DNA of 64,000 bases from Telluria aromaticivorans (lineage in GTDB: Bacteria; Pseudomonadota; Gammaproteobacteria; Burkholderiales; Burkholderiaceae_D). The notes under the pieces were generated by a model. The model saw only the letters and a program-made list of their open reading frames with translations. It made no database searches and had not been told where the DNA came from. This document shows positions 62,213 to 64,000 of this stretch, in pieces. The stretch is from positions 194,990-258,989 of the forward strand of contig NZ_JABAIV010000005.1 of assembly GCF_013003915.1 (NCBI RefSeq), read 5' to 3'. How positions within the stretch are numbered: the stretch's first letter is position 1; the number at the start of each line of letters is the position of its first letter. The position numbers were made by a program, and so were the translations under genes.

Positions 62213-64000
62213 TTGAGCTACCAAGCCCCGCTGAAAGACATGCAGTTCGTGCTGAACGAACTGGCCAACCTGGCCGAGATCAACCAGCTTCCCGGCTGCG
62301 AAGACGCGACCGAAGATACCGTCAGCGCCGTGCTCGAAGAGAGCGCGAAGTTCTGCGGCGAAGTCATCGCGCCGCTGAACCACGCGGGCGACAAGGAGCC
62401 GAGCTCCTGGAAAGACGGCAGCGTCACCACCTCGAAGGGCTTCAAGGAAGCCTTCCGCGCCTTTGGTGAAGGCGGCTGGCAGGGTATCCAGCACCCGAGC
62501 GAATTCGGCGGCCAGGGCCTGCCGAAGCTGGTGGCCACGCCATGCATCGAGATGCTGCACGCCGCGAACCTGTCGTTCGCGCTGGCCCCGCTGCTGACCG
62601 ACGGCGCCATCGAAGCGCTGCTGACCGCAGGCACGGATGAACAAAAGGCGCTGTTCCTCGAGCCGCTCATCAGCGGCAAGTGGACCGGCACCATGAACCT
62701 GACCGAGCCGCAGGCCGGTTCCGACCTGGCCGCCGTGCGCACCCGCGCCGAGCCGCAGGGCGACGGCACCTTCAAGGTCTTCGGCACCAAGATCTTCATC
62801 ACCTACGGTGAGCACGACATGGCGGAGAACATCATCCACCTCGTGCTGGCGCGCACCCCGGATGCACCGGCGGGCGTGAAGGGCATCTCGCTGTTCATCG
62901 TGCCGAAATTCCTGGTCAACGCCGACGGCTCGCTGGGCGCGCGCAACGACGCGCACTGCGTCTCGATCGAGCACAAGCTGGGCATCAAGGCCTCGCCAAC
63001 GGCGGTGCTGCAGTTCGGCGACGGTGGCGGCGCCATCGGCACCCTGGTGGGCGAAGAGAACCGCGGCCTCGAATACATGTTCATCATGATGAACGCGGCC
63101 CGCTTCGGCGTCGGCATGCAGGGCGTCGGCCTGGCCGATCGCGCCTACCAGCAGGCGGTGGCGTTCGCGAAAGACCGCGTGCAGTCGCGCGAAGTGGCTG
63201 GCTCGCCTGGCCCGGTGGCGATCATCAACCACCCGGACGTGCGCCGCATGCTGATGTCGATGCGCTCGCAGACGGAAGCCGCGCGCGCGCTTGCCTATGT
63301 CGGCGCGGCTTACTCGGACATCGCCCACAGCCACGCGGATGAAGCGACCCGGAAAGCAAACCTCGCCGTCTATGAATACCTGGTCCCGATCATCAAGGGC
63401 TGGTCGACCGAGATGAGCGAGAACGTCGCACGCGACGGCGTGCAGGTACATGGCGGCATGGGCTTCATCGAAGAAACCGGCGCCGCCCAGCACTACCGCG
63501 ACGCCAAGATCCTGACCATCTACGAAGGCACCACCGCGATCCAGGCCAACGACCTGGTCGGCCGCAAGACCGTGCGTGATGGTGGCGCCGTCGCCAAAGG
63601 TTTGATCGCACAGGTGCGTGCGGTCGAGGCGCAGCTCGGTGAAGTGCAGGGCGACGAGTTCGCAGCGATCCGCCGCCAGCTCGCGCTGGGCAGCAGCGCG
63701 CTGGAAGAAGTGGTCGACTACATGGTGGCGAACGTTAAATCGGACGTGCGCGGCGTGTTCGCCGGCAGCGTGACCTACCTGAAGCTGGCCGGCATCGTGC
63801 TGGGCGGCTGGCAGATGGCGCGTGCTGCGTTGGTAGCATCGAAGAAGCTGGAAGCGGGCGAGGGCGATGCCTCTTTCCTGCGCGCGAAGATCGCCACTGC
63901 GCGCTTCTTTGCCGACCACGTGCTGTCGACGGCCCCTGGCCTGCGTACCGCGATCGTGGAAGGCGCGCCTGGCGTGCTGGCGCTGGAGGCCGAGCAGTTC
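62213..64000 (+). CDS. Acyl-CoA dehydrogenase (long form), stop just beyond window
   Basis: 596 residues are present, and the stop is probably just past the end, since the usual family ends in EAEQF as here. The start is a TTG with AGGAGA five bases upstream. Domains: N-terminal helical domain (~1-155), the middle beta domain (MNLTEPQAGSDLAAVRTRA), the C-terminal helical domain with the catalytic Glu in IYEGTTAIQAND, and an extra C-terminal domain typical of ~600-residue bacterial enzymes. It takes up electrons to EtfAB, the genes for which lie just upstream. Acyl chain specificity not known. Confidence 0.93.
   Translation, partial: MSYQAPLKDMQFVLNELANLAEINQLPGCEDATEDTVSAVLEESAKFCGEVIAPLNHAGDKEPSSWKDGSVTTSKGFKEAFRAFGEGGWQGIQHPSEFGGQGLPKLVATPCIEMLHAANLSFALAPLLTDGAIEALLTAGTDEQKALFLEPLISGKWTGTMNLTEPQAGSDLAAVRTRAEPQGDGTFKVFGTKIFITYGEHDMAENIIHLVLARTPDAPAGVKGISLFIVPKFLVNADGSLGARNDAHCVSIEHKLGIKASPTAVLQFGDGGGAIGTLVGEENRGLEYMFIMMNAARFGVGMQGVGLADRAYQQAVAFAKDRVQSREVAGSPGPVAIINHPDVRRMLMSMRSQTEAARALAYVGAAYSDIAHSHADEATRKANLAVYEYLVPIIKGWSTEMSENVARDGVQVHGGMGFIEETGAAQHYRDAKILTIYEGTTAIQANDLVGRKTVRDGGAVAKGLIAQVRAVEAQLGEVQGDEFAAIRRQLALGSSALEEVVDYMVANVKSDVRGVFAGSVTYLKLAGIVLGGWQMARAALVASKKLEAGEGDASFLRAKIATARFFADHVLSTAPGLRTAIVEGAPGVLALEAEQF

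Overview
The window looks like a chromosomal segment of a high-GC betaproteobacterium of the Oxalobacteraceae, most like Massilia and its relatives. This is an inference from gene content, with no 16S to confirm it. Supporting features are a Bug/TctC-type receptor, a pcaIJF block under an IclR-family regulator, etfBA next to a long acyl-CoA dehydrogenase, a TPM/LemA cluster, and dense bacterial coding with short operons. I found no rRNA, tRNA, CRISPR array, prophage or complete insertion sequence.

Layout. 1-3 kb: the 3' end of a family 2 glycoside hydrolase, two palindromic repeats, a collagen-like lipoprotein, a VanZ-like protein, a zinc-ribbon protein and a candidate small RNA. 3-8.5 kb: an SDR, RidA with a divergent LysR regulator, a lemA-TPM-TPM operon and pyrF. 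8.7-16 kb: exonuclease I, a diguanylate cyclase, a signal-less BtuF-like protein, a ribosome hibernation factor, a ferredoxin-reductase-like flavoprotein, an epimerase-like protein, and an unusual protein ending in ten AWCAAPGK repeats. 16.5-20.4 kb: an orphan CHASE histidine kinase and glnS. 20.7-24.5 kb: a J-domain protein in a run with three unrecognised proteins and an MFS transporter. 24.6-28.9 kb: an amidohydrolase, two hypothetical genes and a class III CoA-transferase. 28.9-35.6 kb: a two-armed polyamine/membrane cluster of speD, a small membrane protein, DUF4178, SPFH and DUF350 on one arm, and a membrane-anchored aminopropyltransferase and a Tat-type flavoprotein on the other. 35.5-41 kb: a PcaR-like regulator, pcaIJF, an SDR and a Bug receptor. 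41-48.6 kb: an ElyC/SanA-type protein, a Pro-rich protein, a KefB-like antiporter, a GH1-RmlD fusion, and trpS preceded by what looks like a tryptophan attenuator. 48.9-54 kb: small membrane and hypothetical genes, a GDPD, and a flagellin carrying a zinc-protease domain behind a sigma-28-like promoter. 54-64 kb: alaS bracketed by two MITE-like insertions, tusA, a TPR lipoprotein, etfBA and an acyl-CoA dehydrogenase that runs to the window end.

Strongest leads: (1) a flagellin with HExxH and a downstream Glu (flagellinolysin type); (2) the AWCAAPGK decarepeat protein, which looks like a multi-core peptide precursor without recognised maturation genes beside it; (3) a 19-residue leader peptide with tandem Trp codons and a terminator upstream of trpS; (4) the polyamine-SPFH-DUF350-DUF4178 cluster; (5) a family of GTAGGGTGG palindromes, two of them inside elements with IS4-like ends and 10-11 bp target duplications, one of which split and rebuilt the alaS terminator; (6) a J-domain operon with three unknown partners.
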